Under the pieces are notes generated by a model. That model had not been told where the DNA came from, ran no database searches, and was given only the letters and a program-made list of their open reading frames with translations. The position numbers were made by a program, and so were the translations under genes. Below are positions 1-8,452 of a stretch of 64,000 bases of DNA, one piece after another. The stretch spans positions 1-64,000 of the forward strand of contig NZ_SAYT01000002.1 of NCBI RefSeq assembly GCF_004296575.1. Reading direction: 5' to 3'. Origin of the DNA: Dyella amyloliquefaciens. Lineage in GTDB: Bacteria > Pseudomonadota > Gammaproteobacteria > Xanthomonadales > Rhodanobacteraceae. Position 1 is the stretch's first letter; each line of letters starts with the position of its first letter.

Positions 1-30
1 GATGTCGATCCCAATGCGCGTAAGCTTCAT
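1..30 (-). CDS. IS110-family transposase, 5' end only (runs off the window)
   Basis: Only the first ten codons are inside the window. They read M-K-L-T-R-I-G-I-D-I, the usual opening of IS110-family DEDD transposases, in which the first Asp belongs to the catalytic RuvC-like domain. A strong ribosome binding site (GAGGAG) lies 7-8 nt upstream of the ATG. The rest of the gene would lie to the left of the window. The family call rests on ten residues plus the structured leader, so it is probable rather than certain. Confidence 0.6.
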   Translation of the reverse strand, partial: MKLTRIGIDI

Positions 31-130
31 GAGTGGACTCCTCCTCACTGTGACTGGTTGTCTCGCAACTCCAGTCTGGCACTCTTAGATGCCGAGGGTG
101 GGGAGGAGTCCATCCCATTGCTTTCGACCC
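31..130 (-). ncRNA. folded leader upstream of the IS110-type transposase; possible bridge-RNA segment
   Basis: Two perfectly complementary 11-nt arms (34-44 and 102-112, TGGACTCCTCC) enclose two smaller hairpins: 52-57 with 71-76 (GACTGG/CCAGTC) and 78-81 with 90-93. On the minus strand the outer stem also buries the ribosome binding site of the transposase. IS110-group elements are known to encode a structured bridge RNA in the noncoding stretch upstream of the transposase. This stretch has the right place and strand, but the element end and the guide loops cannot be defined from what is visible. A simple translation-attenuating leader would look the same. Confidence 0.35.
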
Positions 131-217
131 ATGGCGGACCTTCCACGGTGAACGCTGGATAGCCGAGATAGATCATTCGGAGCTCCGTGATTCCGTGGCC
201 GCGGAAGCTCAGGAAGT

Positions 218-251
218 CTGTGGCAGGGAAGCTGAAATCTCCCTGCCACAG
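218..251. terminator. 12-bp perfect hairpin downstream of the hydrolase gene
   Basis: CTGTGGCAGGGA (218-229) pairs perfectly with 240-251 across a 10-nt loop. It begins 35 nt past the stop of the minus-strand hydrolase gene and fits its transcription terminator, although no T-run follows. It could also be a palindromic target for the neighbouring IS110-type element. Confidence 0.45.
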
Positions 252-285
252 TCAAACGTGAGCACCGCGAGAGAAGAAAGGGCGA

Positions 286-1137
286 TTACGCTTCCCTGAT
301 GAACGCCAATAGGTCCGCGTTGATTTGGTCAGCGTGAGTTGTTGGCATGCCATGAGGCAGGCCGGGGTATGACTTCAGCCTTCCGTGCTTGAGCAGCTTC
401 CACGAGACGGCGCCCGTCGTCGGAAATGGGCAGATTTGATCGTCCTCGCCATGCATGACAAGCACGGGGATATCGATGGCGGCCAGGTCGTCATAGAACT
501 CGGTCTCCGACAGAACGCGAACGCACTCGGTGTGCGCTACGGCGCTCCCCATCATGCCTTGGCGCCACCAATTCTCGCGTACACCTTCGTCGACTTGTGC
601 GCCCGGTCGGTTGTAGCCATAAAACGGAATGGTGATGTCCTTGTAGAACTGAGAACGGTGTTTCGCAGTTCCGTCACGAATGCTGTCCACCACATCTTGC
701 GGCACGCCATTGGGATTCTTTTCGGTCTTCCTGAAAACCGGCGGTATTGCACTGATGAGTACTGCTTTTTTGACTCCCTTTGGGTGGCGAGAAACGTAAC
801 GAGCCACTTCGCCGCCACCAGTGGAATGGCCAATGTGGACCGCATCCTTCAGGCCTAGGTGCTCCGACACGGCGAAGGCGTCGTCCGCGTAGGTATCCAT
901 GTCATGACCGTTCGATGTCTGAGTTGAACGTCCGTGCCCGCGACGGTCATGGGCAACCACGCGGAAACCTTCCTTCAAAAAGAACATCATCTGAGCGTCC
1001 CAGTCGTCGGCGCTCAAAGGCCATCCGTGATGGAAGAATAGAGGTTGGCCGGCTCCCCAATCCTTGTAATAGATTTGAGTTCCATCACTCACCGTCACAT
1101 ACCCACTGCCCGTACTCGAGTCGGCCTTCTGGTTCAT
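286..1137 (-). CDS. alpha/beta hydrolase (chloroperoxidase-like)
   Basis: A 283-residue alpha/beta-hydrolase-fold protein of the non-heme chloroperoxidase/arylesterase group, probably cytoplasmic. The oxyanion segment HHGWP is near residue 36. The nucleophile elbow is GHSTGGG with Ser105, the acid is in the GEDD segment near 231-233, and the catalytic His is in LPHGMP near 262. The ATG at 1137 is preferred over an upstream in-frame start because GAAGGG lies about 8 nt before it and homologues start just before this point. These enzymes hydrolyse small esters and show perhydrolase activity in vitro; the natural substrate is unknown. It is monocistronic, with a strong hairpin after its stop. 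Confidence 0.85.
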   Translation of the reverse strand: MNQKADSSTGSGYVTVSDGTQIYYKDWGAGQPLFFHHGWPLSADDWDAQMMFFLKEGFRVVAHDRRGHGRSTQTSNGHDMDTYADDAFAVSEHLGLKDAVHIGHSTGGGEVARYVSRHPKGVKKAVLISAIPPVFRKTEKNPNGVPQDVVDSIRDGTAKHRSQFYKDITIPFYGYNRPGAQVDEGVRENWWRQGMMGSAVAHTECVRVLSETEFYDDLAAIDIPVLVMHGEDDQICPFPTTGAVSWKLLKHGRLKSYPGLPHGMPTTHADQINADLLAFIREA

Positions 1138-1451
1138 TTTTTCTGCCCTTCTATCTGGATGGATGGGAAGTGCAACCGTTGGCGTTGCTGCGGGCGGCAT
1201 GCGCAACCCTCGAAGGGTTGCCTTGCTTGGGTATAGGATTTGTGAAATGGACTTCCATATGGCCGTTTGGGTCAATGCCTGGCCAAATCGATAGTTTCTC
1301 AGGTAACTGATCGTTGCCCGAGTTTGCGCGCAGTGCGTTAATCCCTAGATCTTGCCGCTGCCTATGCAGCAATTCCGAGTGGTCGCATTCGACCCATGGC
1401 CGGCGTCGCCCATGAGATGCTAAGCGGCGTGACTTGATAAAGGGCGGGCGC
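1138..1451. other. intergenic region, no gene
   Basis: The divergent spacer between the hydrolase and the GFA gene should contain both promoters, but I cannot fix either. A GACCCATGG-centred block at 1382-1403 resembles one at 118-140 and may be a dispersed intergenic repeat common in this bacterial group. Confidence 0.4.
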
Positions 1452-1811
1452 ATGATGAAGGGAAGTTGCCACTGTGGTGCGATTCGCCTGGAGCTTTCAG
1501 CCGGCCCGGATCATGCAATCGACTGTAATTGTTCAATCTGCCGGAGATACGGAGCGCTTTGGGCGTTACTTGAGCCGGAGGCCGTAACGATTTCCGGGCA
1601 GTTGGAGTCGTTACGTACCTACATCTGGGGATCACGAACAATCCGCACCATGCATTGTGCAATCTGCGGGTGCGTAACGCATTGGGAACCTATCGCCGCG
1701 CAAGGCAGGTCGAAGGTGGGAATCAATATGCGCAACTTCGACATCTCGCTGATTGCCGGGTTGAAGGTGCGTCGCTTTGATGGTGCAGATAGTTGGACCT
1801 ATCTGGACTAA
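1452..1811 (+). CDS. GFA-family zinc protein
   Basis: A 119-residue protein of the GFA (glutathione-dependent formaldehyde-activating enzyme / CENP-V-like) fold. The zinc cysteines are visible in order: SCHCG near residue 5, DCNCSICRR near 25, and CAICGC near 72. The ATG at 1452 lies 10-15 nt after AAAGGG; the codon pair ATG-ATG leaves a one-residue uncertainty. Few family members have a proven reaction; a formaldehyde or glutathione role is only a family label. It stands alone, so context does not narrow the role. Confidence 0.8.
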   Translation: MMKGSCHCGAIRLELSAGPDHAIDCNCSICRRYGALWALLEPEAVTISGQLESLRTYIWGSRTIRTMHCAICGCVTHWEPIAAQGRSKVGINMRNFDISLIAGLKVRRFDGADSWTYLD

Positions 1812-2128
1812 AAGGTCCGCTTCAAACCCGGCGCGGACGTTGGCGAAGTCCACGTTGCTCACTCCTCGGAGACCAGGGGGCAGGGCACTGACGTCAAGTC
1901 ATCGAGGCTCGGACAGGTTTGCTTCCGATCTGCAGCGAACACGGCTGCATACACGAATGCGGCGCGGCCGCCAGCTGTGATTAGCGGCGACTAATATGAG
2001 TCAGCGACTTTCCTGCGTGCCCTCATTGCGCGCGATGTTGCGAACGAGTCACCTTGATCCCCTGATCTCGTTGAGGCAAGAATGCATGCTCATCGAAGAT
2101 CGATATCCAACCGGGGGTGGCAGTACCT
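1812..2128. other. intergenic region, no gene seen
   Basis: About 317 bases with no supported reading frame, structured RNA or strong repeat. A run of G at 2112-2116 is the probable ribosome binding site of the next gene. Confidence 0.4.
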
Positions 2129-3712
2129 ATGACGGACGAGTCGAAGATCACGAAAGAGAAGCAGGACTGCCAGGCCGGAGGAACTCCGGGAAGTACGGAG
2201 GCGATCGTCAAGCTCTCGCGCCGCGAATTCCTTACGGGCACGGCCATTGCCGCAGCCGGGCTGATGATTGTGCCTCGCCACGTGCTGGGCGGGACCGGCT
2301 ATACGGCACCCAGCGATCGACTGAACATTGCCGGCATCGGTGTCGGAGGTATGGGCATGCACAACATGCGTGCCCTGGCTGGCGAGAACATCGTTGCCCT
2401 GTGCGATGTGGACTGGGGTTATACGGACAAGTCCTTCCGCGGGATGGTCGATGGCCTGCCGAAAGTGCAGGCGCGCCTTGACAAGGCCCAGACGGCTAAA
2501 GACCGCCTGAGGCTGCAGGGCGAGATCGACCAGTCAAGGCTGCTTGCCAGCAAGTTCAATTCGATCAAGCGCTATACCGACTACCGCCGGATGCTCGAGC
2601 AGCAGAAGGACATCGATGCGGTGGTCATTGCGACGCCGGATCACCTGCATGCGGTAATCGCCAGTGCGGCGATGAGCCATGGCAAGCACGTGTATCTGCA
2701 GAAGCCACTCACCTGGTCGATTTACGAAGCTCGCGAACTGTCCAGGAAGGCTAAGGACAATCCCAAGCTCGTCACGCAGATGGGCAACCAGGGACACTCT
2801 TCCGACGATGCCCGCTTGATCAACGAATACATCGCGTCCGGGGCGATCGGCGAGGTTCGCGAGGTCCACGCCTGGACGAATCGCCCACTTGCCTACTGGC
2901 CGCAGGGCATTCCACGCCCGCAGGCCAGGCCGCAGCCAGACGCCGCGAACTGGAACGAAGGCGCGGTGATGGATCGGCTCGCCAATGCCATGGTCGGCAA
3001 CTATCCGAAGCCGGAAGGGCTGGCGTGGGATCTGTTCCTTGGTCCCGGTCCCGTCGTCGACTACCACCCGGTGTATCACCCGTTCAACTGGCGCGGCTGG
3101 GTGGATTGGGGCGTCGGTGCCATCGGCGATATGGGCGCGCACCTGATCGATTCCTCGTTCTGGTCGCTGGACCTGGGTTTCCCGACATCGGTGGAGACCG
3201 TCTCGACGCCATTCGACAAGACGTCGTATCCCATGGCGACGATGACGTATTTTGACTTCCCTGCGCGCGGCAGCAAGCCGCCAGTGAAGCTCACCTGGTA
3301 TGACGGCGCGTTGCTGCCGCCGGGGCTGGAAGCGCTGGGCGCCGGGCAGATGAGCAAGGATGGCGGTGTCCTCTACGTTGGGGACAAGGGCAAGCTGATC
3401 CACGAGACCTACGGCGCAAATCCGCGCCTGCTGCCGCAGTCGTTGCATGACTCGGTGGGCACGCCTCCCCAAACGTTCGCGCGCATCAAGACCTCGCATG
3501 AGATGAACTGGGTAGACGCCTGCAAGGGGAAGGCGGAAGCGTCGTCGCCGTTCTCGTACGCTGCACGGCTCACGGAGGTCATGTTGCTGGGCATCGTGTC
3601 CCTTCGCGCGGGCGGCAGGATCGAGTACGACGCGGAAAACATGCGCATCACCAACCTGGCGGATGCCAACGCGTTTCTGCGTCGTGAGTATCGCGAGGGG
3701 TGGTCCCTTTAA
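2129..3712 (+). CDS. Tat-exported Gfo/Idh/MocA-family oxidoreductase
   Basis: A 527-residue NAD(P)-dependent oxidoreductase of the Gfo/Idh/MocA family with a twin-arginine signal ([15 protein letters not shown], about residues 30-45), so it is probably folded and cofactor-loaded before export to the periplasm. The Rossmann GxGxxG segment (IGVGGMG) follows near residue 70. The usual EKP catalytic-lysine motif reads QKPLTW here, which is normal for the secreted subgroup. The C-terminal half is the family alpha/beta substrate domain. The ATG at 2129 follows a G-rich ribosome binding site; a GTG four codons upstream is possible. Substrates are usually sugars or cyclitols, but nothing nearby names one. 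Confidence 0.85.
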   Translation: MTDESKITKEKQDCQAGGTPGSTEAIVKLSRREFLTGTAIAAAGLMIVPRHVLGGTGYTAPSDRLNIAGIGVGGMGMHNMRALAGENIVALCDVDWGYTDKSFRGMVDGLPKVQARLDKAQTAKDRLRLQGEIDQSRLLASKFNSIKRYTDYRRMLEQQKDIDAVVIATPDHLHAVIASAAMSHGKHVYLQKPLTWSIYEARELSRKAKDNPKLVTQMGNQGHSSDDARLINEYIASGAIGEVREVHAWTNRPLAYWPQGIPRPQARPQPDAANWNEGAVMDRLANAMVGNYPKPEGLAWDLFLGPGPVVDYHPVYHPFNWRGWVDWGVGAIGDMGAHLIDSSFWSLDLGFPTSVETVSTPFDKTSYPMATMTYFDFPARGSKPPVKLTWYDGALLPPGLEALGAGQMSKDGGVLYVGDKGKLIHETYGANPRLLPQSLHDSVGTPPQTFARIKTSHEMNWVDACKGKAEASSPFSYAARLTEVMLLGIVSLRAGGRIEYDAENMRITNLADANAFLRREYREGWSL

Positions 3713-4154
3713 AGCAACAAGACCATTCGCCACGAGCTGACGACGGCTGTTCGCGTCTCAGCTCAGTGGCGGGCACGCTGGTTTCCCGTGCGGCCTGGCA
3801 ACGCAGAGGAGAGTGGTCCTTGGTTGATTGAAAGGGCCGCGACCCGTGCCTGCCGAGACGGCTTTTGGAGGCCAGGAAGTCGACACCATTGCATGAGACA
3901 GCAATAGCGACGCCCCAAATCTGAGGGCGCGAATGCCCGATCCCGATGGTCGTGTTAAGGTACCCCAGTCGGAAAAGGCAGACTTGGTCTGGTAAGCCCA
4001 AGTCCTTTCGGTAACGAAAGCTCTGGTCTTTGGCTTCGTGCTTGAGATCCCCGCGACGAATATCGGACGCCACCTGCGTCCCATCATTCGTCCGCAGGGT
4101 TCTCGAATTCGAGGAACGCTCCGGTCGAACATCGTATCGACACAGGAGTCACTC
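3713..4154. other. intergenic region, no supported gene
   Basis: About 440 bases. A 141-codon minus-strand frame overlaps the end of the oxidoreductase and this spacer, but it has no ribosome binding site and no family resemblance I can name. The ribosome binding site AGGAG (4144-4148) of the flavin monooxygenase closes the region. Confidence 0.4.
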
Positions 4155-5708
4155 ATGCACAGCCACCATCCAACATCCCATGACGTTGTCATTGCCGGCG
4201 CCGGTCCCGTCGGCCTGTTTCTCGCCTGTGAGCTCGCGCTCTTCCGCCTGTCGGTGGTGGTGCTGGAGCAAGCCGAGGATCCAAGTTCGCCCCTGAAACG
4301 GCTCCCCTTTGGCATGCGCGGCCTTTCGGCTCCCACGCTGGAAGCGTTCTATCGCCGCGGACTGCTGGACGCCGTTAAAGAAGCTCAGAAAGCGAATGAA
4401 GTTTCCGGAGCCAGTCGGGCGGCAGCTCACTGGATGCAGGAGACACGGCGCCCGGCCGGCCACTTTGCCGGCATCCCGTTCTTCCATGACCAGATCGACA
4501 GCTCACGCTGGCCCTATCGACTGCCGAGCCCTGCGGGCACCAGCCTGATGGTGGAAATGGAATCCCTGGAAGCGGTACTCGCGGAGCGGGCCATCGCCAT
4601 GGGCGTTGAAATTCGACGCGGCTCTCCAGTGTTGGGTTTCGAGCAAACGGATGATGAGGTGATCGTCCGCACCGAGGGCGAGATCTTTCGCGGCCGCTGG
4701 CTTGTCGGATGCGATGGCGGCCGCAGCACCGTGCGCAAGGCGGGTGGTTTCGAATTTACCGGCACCGATCCGGAGTTCACCGGCTATTCGGTCCAGGTGG
4801 AGATGGAAGACCCGGACGCACTTCAGCCGGGCCGCACATACACGCCGACAGGCATGTACACCTACGCGCGGCCCGGAACCATTGCCATGGTCGATTTCGA
4901 TGGTGGCGCCTTCCACCGCGTCCAGCCGATCACGCTCGATCATGTACAGGCGGTGTTGCGTCGCGTCTCCCAAAGGGACGTGACATTGACCGCCTTGCGG
5001 CTCGCTACCACGTGGACCGACCGTGCCAGCCAGGCAGCCGCCTATCGCAGAGGGAGGATCCTGCTCGCTGGCGATGCCGCGCACATTCATTCTCCCCTAG
5101 GCGGACATGGGCTCAATCTTGGGGTCGGCGACGCGATGAATCTCGGATGGAAGCTCGCCGCCACGATTCGCGGGGATGCACCGGCCGACCTGCTCGACAG
5201 TTATCCGGACGAACGGCAGCCGGTGGGCAAGCAGGTTCTCGACTGGTCGCGCGCCCAGGTTGCCCTTATGCGTCCAAGCGCCAGTTCGCGCGCGCTCGGA
5301 GCCATCATTCGCCAACTCGTCGATACACGCGATGGTGCGACCTACTTCGCCGAGCGCGTGTGGGGTGTTTCGCTTCGCTACGATCTCGGCGCGGATCATC
5401 CACTGGTGGGGCGCAGTGTTCCGGATTTCCTGCTGCCCGCTGTCGGAAGGGTCGGCGGACTGCTCAACCGGGGAAGTGGTCTGTGGCTGGATTTCGGCAC
5501 CCACGCTCCCTACCGAAAGCTTGCGAGCCGCTGGAGCGACCGGATCACCTATGTTGCGGGCGACGCCGAGGATAGCCTCGGCCTGGACGCCGTACTCGTG
5601 CGCCCCGATGGCGTTGTCGCCTGGGCCGGGGAGGGAAGCTTTGACCCTGAGGAAGCGACTCGGGCGGCGTCGCGATGGTTCGGCAATCCCGGGCCAGACA
5701 CGCACTGA
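4155..5708 (+). CDS. FAD-dependent aromatic monooxygenase
   Basis: A 517-residue flavoprotein hydroxylase of the class A (PheA/TfdB, PHBH-fold) type. The FAD dinucleotide motif GAGPVG is at residues 15-20. The second FAD motif GDAAHIHSPLGGHG, with the following NLGWKLA helix, lies near residue 310-335. A thioredoxin-like C-terminal extension is present, as in polyketide and phenol hydroxylases. AGGAG lies 6 nt before the ATG at 4155, which fixes the start. Such enzymes hydroxylate aromatic or polyketide rings with NAD(P)H and O2. A TetR gene and an amidohydrolase follow on the same strand about 300 bases later; joint control is possible but not shown. Confidence 0.85.
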   Translation: MHSHHPTSHDVVIAGAGPVGLFLACELALFRLSVVVLEQAEDPSSPLKRLPFGMRGLSAPTLEAFYRRGLLDAVKEAQKANEVSGASRAAAHWMQETRRPAGHFAGIPFFHDQIDSSRWPYRLPSPAGTSLMVEMESLEAVLAERAIAMGVEIRRGSPVLGFEQTDDEVIVRTEGEIFRGRWLVGCDGGRSTVRKAGGFEFTGTDPEFTGYSVQVEMEDPDALQPGRTYTPTGMYTYARPGTIAMVDFDGGAFHRVQPITLDHVQAVLRRVSQRDVTLTALRLATTWTDRASQAAAYRRGRILLAGDAAHIHSPLGGHGLNLGVGDAMNLGWKLAATIRGDAPADLLDSYPDERQPVGKQVLDWSRAQVALMRPSASSRALGAIIRQLVDTRDGATYFAERVWGVSLRYDLGADHPLVGRSVPDFLLPAVGRVGGLLNRGSGLWLDFGTHAPYRKLASRWSDRITYVAGDAEDSLGLDAVLVRPDGVVAWAGEGSFDPEEATRAASRWFGNPGPDTH

Positions 5709-5972
5709 CGCCACCGCCGAATGAGTGACGGGTGCCGAAGTCGCTCGCGTCATTCATTGGAAGGCGCAACATCTCCTTGGATCAACGTTGCCCCGGGGCA
5801 GGGCTTAAATCATCGACCTTAAAGCGCCTCCGCCACTGAGGGCGGTGCGTAGTCCATGCTATTTGCCAGCGATGGCCGAGCCATCCTGGGCGGCATGAAT
5901 CCGTGACCTGAGCCAGCATGACATGCCTCGCGCCTGGCCTTCTGGGGACAACACATCGCGGATGCCGAAAGG

Positions 5973-6014
5973 CATGTATACGGCGTACGCTAAGAGGCGT
6001 ACGTTGTATACATG
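5973..6014 (+). promoter_or_regulatory. operator of the TetR gene, overlapping its start codon
   Basis: Inverted repeat with 18-nt arms (5973-5990 and 5997-6014, 16 of 18 pairs match) around a 6-nt centre. The inner arms read GTATACGGCGTACGC and GCGTACGTTGTATAC. The right arm includes the ATG of the TetR gene, and no ribosome binding site separates them, so the transcript may be leaderless and autorepressed. Confidence 0.75.
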
Positions 6015-6587
6015 AGCAAAGATCGCATCTTTGATGCAGCAAGGGCCATTCTCGATCACGAGGGATTGGGAGGGCTTTCGGTGCGCAAGGTCGCCACACG
6101 CGCCGGTGTCTCACCCATGGCGATGTATCGGCACTTCGCGGATAAGGATGCCCTCCTGAACGCGCTGATGGACGACGGGCTTGCCGCTTGGGAGAAGATC
6201 GTCCGCGCCATCCGGGCCGACGATCCGATGGAGTGGCTGGAGGCCGTGATCGAGGCCTTCCTCAAGTTCGCACTCAAGCAACCGCACAGATTCGACGCCG
6301 CCTTCTTCCTTCCCGCGCCCGAGGCGCGGCGCTATCCCGATGACTTCGTGGCGGGCCGTTCCCCAGTCATCGCGATGATCATGATCAGAATCGATCAGGC
6401 CAAAGCGGACGGACGACTTGGCGACACGCCGGCGGTGGATGTTGCGTTGGCGCTCGCAGGCATGGCGCAGGGGTTGGTCTCCATGCATCGCGCCAACCGC
6501 TTTTCCAGCGACAAGCAGTTCCGGACGCTATTTCGCGCCCAGCTTCTTCATTGCCTTCAATCCTTTTCTGCAAGGAGAGCTCGATGA
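6012..6587 (+). CDS. TetR-family transcriptional regulator
   Basis: A 191-residue TetR/AcrR repressor. The N-terminal helix-turn-helix spans about residues 5-50, with the typical helix SPMAMYRHFADKDAL; the C-terminal half is a TetR_C-like ligand domain. The ATG at 6012 directly abuts and overlaps a long inverted repeat, which argues for autoregulation. Its stop overlaps the start of the exported amidohydrolase by 4 nt (ATGA), so both are translated from one message and the repressor probably controls that enzyme, with the substrate or product as inducer. The flavin monooxygenase 300 bases upstream is a second possible target. Confidence 0.85.
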   Translation: MSKDRIFDAARAILDHEGLGGLSVRKVATRAGVSPMAMYRHFADKDALLNALMDDGLAAWEKIVRAIRADDPMEWLEAVIEAFLKFALKQPHRFDAAFFLPAPEARRYPDDFVAGRSPVIAMIMIRIDQAKADGRLGDTPAVDVALALAGMAQGLVSMHRANRFSSDKQFRTLFRAQLLHCLQSFSARRAR

Positions 6588-7855
6588 GTGCCATCGCCAA
6601 AGTCACCGCCGCGATAATGGCCGCCACCCTCGCCATGTCGGGGGAGGCTGTTGCCAAGCCGCTTGCTATCGTGAATGCCGAAATCTATCCGTCGCCCAAT
6701 GCTCCCCTGATAAGCGACGGCGTGGTCCTCGTGCAGGACGGCAAGATCATCAAGGTCGGCACTCGCGCAGAGGTGTCCGTTCCCAAGACTGCTCGCGTGA
6801 TTGATGCGCATGGCGCTGTTCTCACTGCCGGCTTCTGGAACAGCCACGTTCACATCATGCCTTCCGACCTTATGGGCGCGAAGGCCTCCAAGGCGGCGAC
6901 CCTCGAAGAGGGCATCCAGGCGATGCTGACGCACTGGGGCTTCACCACGGTCTTCGATCTGGGGTCCTCAACCGAAAACACGTTGGCGTTGCGTAAGCGT
7001 ATTGCGTCCGGCGATATCGACGGGCCCATGATTCTCACGTGTGGCGATCCCTTCTTTCCCGAAGGCGGTACGCCGATCTATGTGCGGCAATACCTGGCAG
7101 ATCACGGCTGGGCCAACGAAGAAGTCTCGACGCCGAAAGAGGCTGCCGATCGCGCGGTTCGACAACTCGACCGCGGCACGGACGCCGTGAAGATATTCGC
7201 TGGCGCCATCGTGGGCGGCGACATCGGCGTGCTGCCCATGCGCCTCGACATTGCCAAGGCGGTAGTGGCCGAAGCGCATAAACGTGGCAAACCTGCTTTC
7301 GCGCATCCTTCCAACTATGCCGGCATCAACGTGGCGATCGACTCCGGCGTGGACGTCCTGGCGCACACCACCGCGACCGAAGACGGCAGCCACGATCCTT
7401 ACGGCTGGACGCCCGAACTTATCGCGCGCATGCGCGCCCACAACATGGCCCTGACTCCCACCATGACGCTATTCGAATGGGAGGCGCACAAAATTCACCA
7501 GAAGCCGGAGGTCACGGCGCAGACGATCAAATTGATTACGTCGGAGGTGAAGGATTTTTCGGCGGCCGGCGGAGAGATCCTGTTTGGCACCGACGTCGGT
7601 TATACCGACGCCTACGACACCACCGAGGAATATCGCCTGATGTCGGGCGCTCTCGACTGGCGCCAGATATTGGCCTCGTTGACCACCACGCCAGCTTCCC
7701 GCTTCGGCTATGCCGCGCATAAGGGACGCATCGCGCCGGGCATGGAGGCTGATCTGGTGCTGCTCGATGGCGATCCGTCCAAGGATCCAACAGCCTTCGC
7801 TCGTGTGCGAGACACTATCCGCGGCGGACGGGTGATCTGGGGTGCAGATCGGTGA
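6584..7855 (+). CDS. exported amidohydrolase-family metalloenzyme
   Basis: A 423-residue amidohydrolase (imidazolonepropionase/prolidase-like branch) with a Sec signal peptide ending near AVA-K at residue 25. The metal ligands are in family order: HxH in NSHVHIM (His88, His90), the VKIF lysine region near residue 205, His in AFAHPSN, His in VLAHTTA, and Asp in FGTDVGY. AAGGAG lies 7-12 nt before the ATG at 6584, and the start overlaps the TetR stop by 4 nt. Family members cleave cyclic amides, lactones or dipeptides. Coupling to a TetR repressor suggests an inducible periplasmic hydrolase of a xenobiotic or signalling amide; the substrate is unknown. Confidence 0.85.
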   Translation: MSAIAKVTAAIMAATLAMSGEAVAKPLAIVNAEIYPSPNAPLISDGVVLVQDGKIIKVGTRAEVSVPKTARVIDAHGAVLTAGFWNSHVHIMPSDLMGAKASKAATLEEGIQAMLTHWGFTTVFDLGSSTENTLALRKRIASGDIDGPMILTCGDPFFPEGGTPIYVRQYLADHGWANEEVSTPKEAADRAVRQLDRGTDAVKIFAGAIVGGDIGVLPMRLDIAKAVVAEAHKRGKPAFAHPSNYAGINVAIDSGVDVLAHTTATEDGSHDPYGWTPELIARMRAHNMALTPTMTLFEWEAHKIHQKPEVTAQTIKLITSEVKDFSAAGGEILFGTDVGYTDAYDTTEEYRLMSGALDWRQILASLTTTPASRFGYAAHKGRIAPGMEADLVLLDGDPSKDPTAFARVRDTIRGGRVIWGADR

Positions 7856-7880
7856 TCACGAACTTTGGGCGGTTGGGTGA

Positions 7881-7897
7881 CCGCGCCTTGGGCGCGG
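7881..7897. terminator. bidirectional hairpin terminator between convergent genes
   Basis: CCGCGCC (7881-7887) pairs with GGCGCGG (7891-7897) across a TTG loop in the 57-nt gap between the convergent amidohydrolase and small secreted-protein genes. Confidence 0.5.
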
Positions 7898-7912
7898 CCC
7901 CATCGGCACTAC

Positions 7913-8203
7913 TTACTTGCCCTCGGGAACGAGGTTGGCCAACTTGCCCTTCTTGTCGAACTGGCAGCTGAAATTCTTCTTGCCGTCCATGCCCGCGTCG
8001 GCGGTACCGGTGATCGAATACCCGGCATCAGCGGCTTGAATCGGCTGCAGCTGGATATAGTCGTTCTTCACGTCGAATTTTTTCGCCGCGGCATCGAGGC
8101 AGCGATTAGTCAATTTGCCTGGGTCGGGTCGGTCGGAAGCAACTGCGTGGGACGTCAGGACAAGCCCGAGGGAAGCGGCCAGAAGCAGGGCAGGGGTGCG
8201 CAT
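7913..8203 (-). CDS. small secreted protein of unknown function
   Basis: A 96-residue protein with a clear Sec signal peptide (MRTPALLLAASLGLVL, cleavage near SHAVA-S at 22-23). The mature part is about 73 residues, charged, with two cysteines that could form one disulfide. The start at 8203 is supported by GGAG 8-11 nt upstream and by the signal peptide; longer in-frame starts would hide it. I do not recognise a named family. Likely periplasmic. It is monocistronic and convergent with the amidohydrolase gene. Confidence 0.7.
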   Translation of the reverse strand: MRTPALLLAASLGLVLTSHAVASDRPDPGKLTNRCLDAAAKKFDVKNDYIQLQPIQAADAGYSITGTADAGMDGKKNFSCQFDKKGKLANLVPEGK

Positions 8204-8452
8204 GGGTTTATCTCCGTACGAGGCACGAGGCAGAAAACACTGCCCAGCGAGTGTGCCTCTGGATTCCTTGCGCCAAGATGAATCGCGTGCACGACCAGTG
8301 ACGATGTCCGACTTAGTCACGTGAGCTTCATCGCCAGTATCACGGAATGAGACTCCACGTGGCGCAGAGCCAAGCCGCATCAGTCATGCGTGTGGTTGCG
8401 GAGCGTGTGCACGGAACGAACTGAACCTCAGCCCGTTACTGTGTGCAGCCCA

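Noticed and set aside
2534-3733. 399-codon minus-strand open frame opposite the Tat-exported oxidoreductase
   Set aside because: No domain or ribosome binding site; the plus-strand gene explains the region.
3648-4073. 141-codon minus-strand frame between the oxidoreductase and flavin monooxygenase genes
   Set aside because: Part of it looks protein-like, but it overlaps a certain gene end, lacks a ribosome binding site and matches no family I know.
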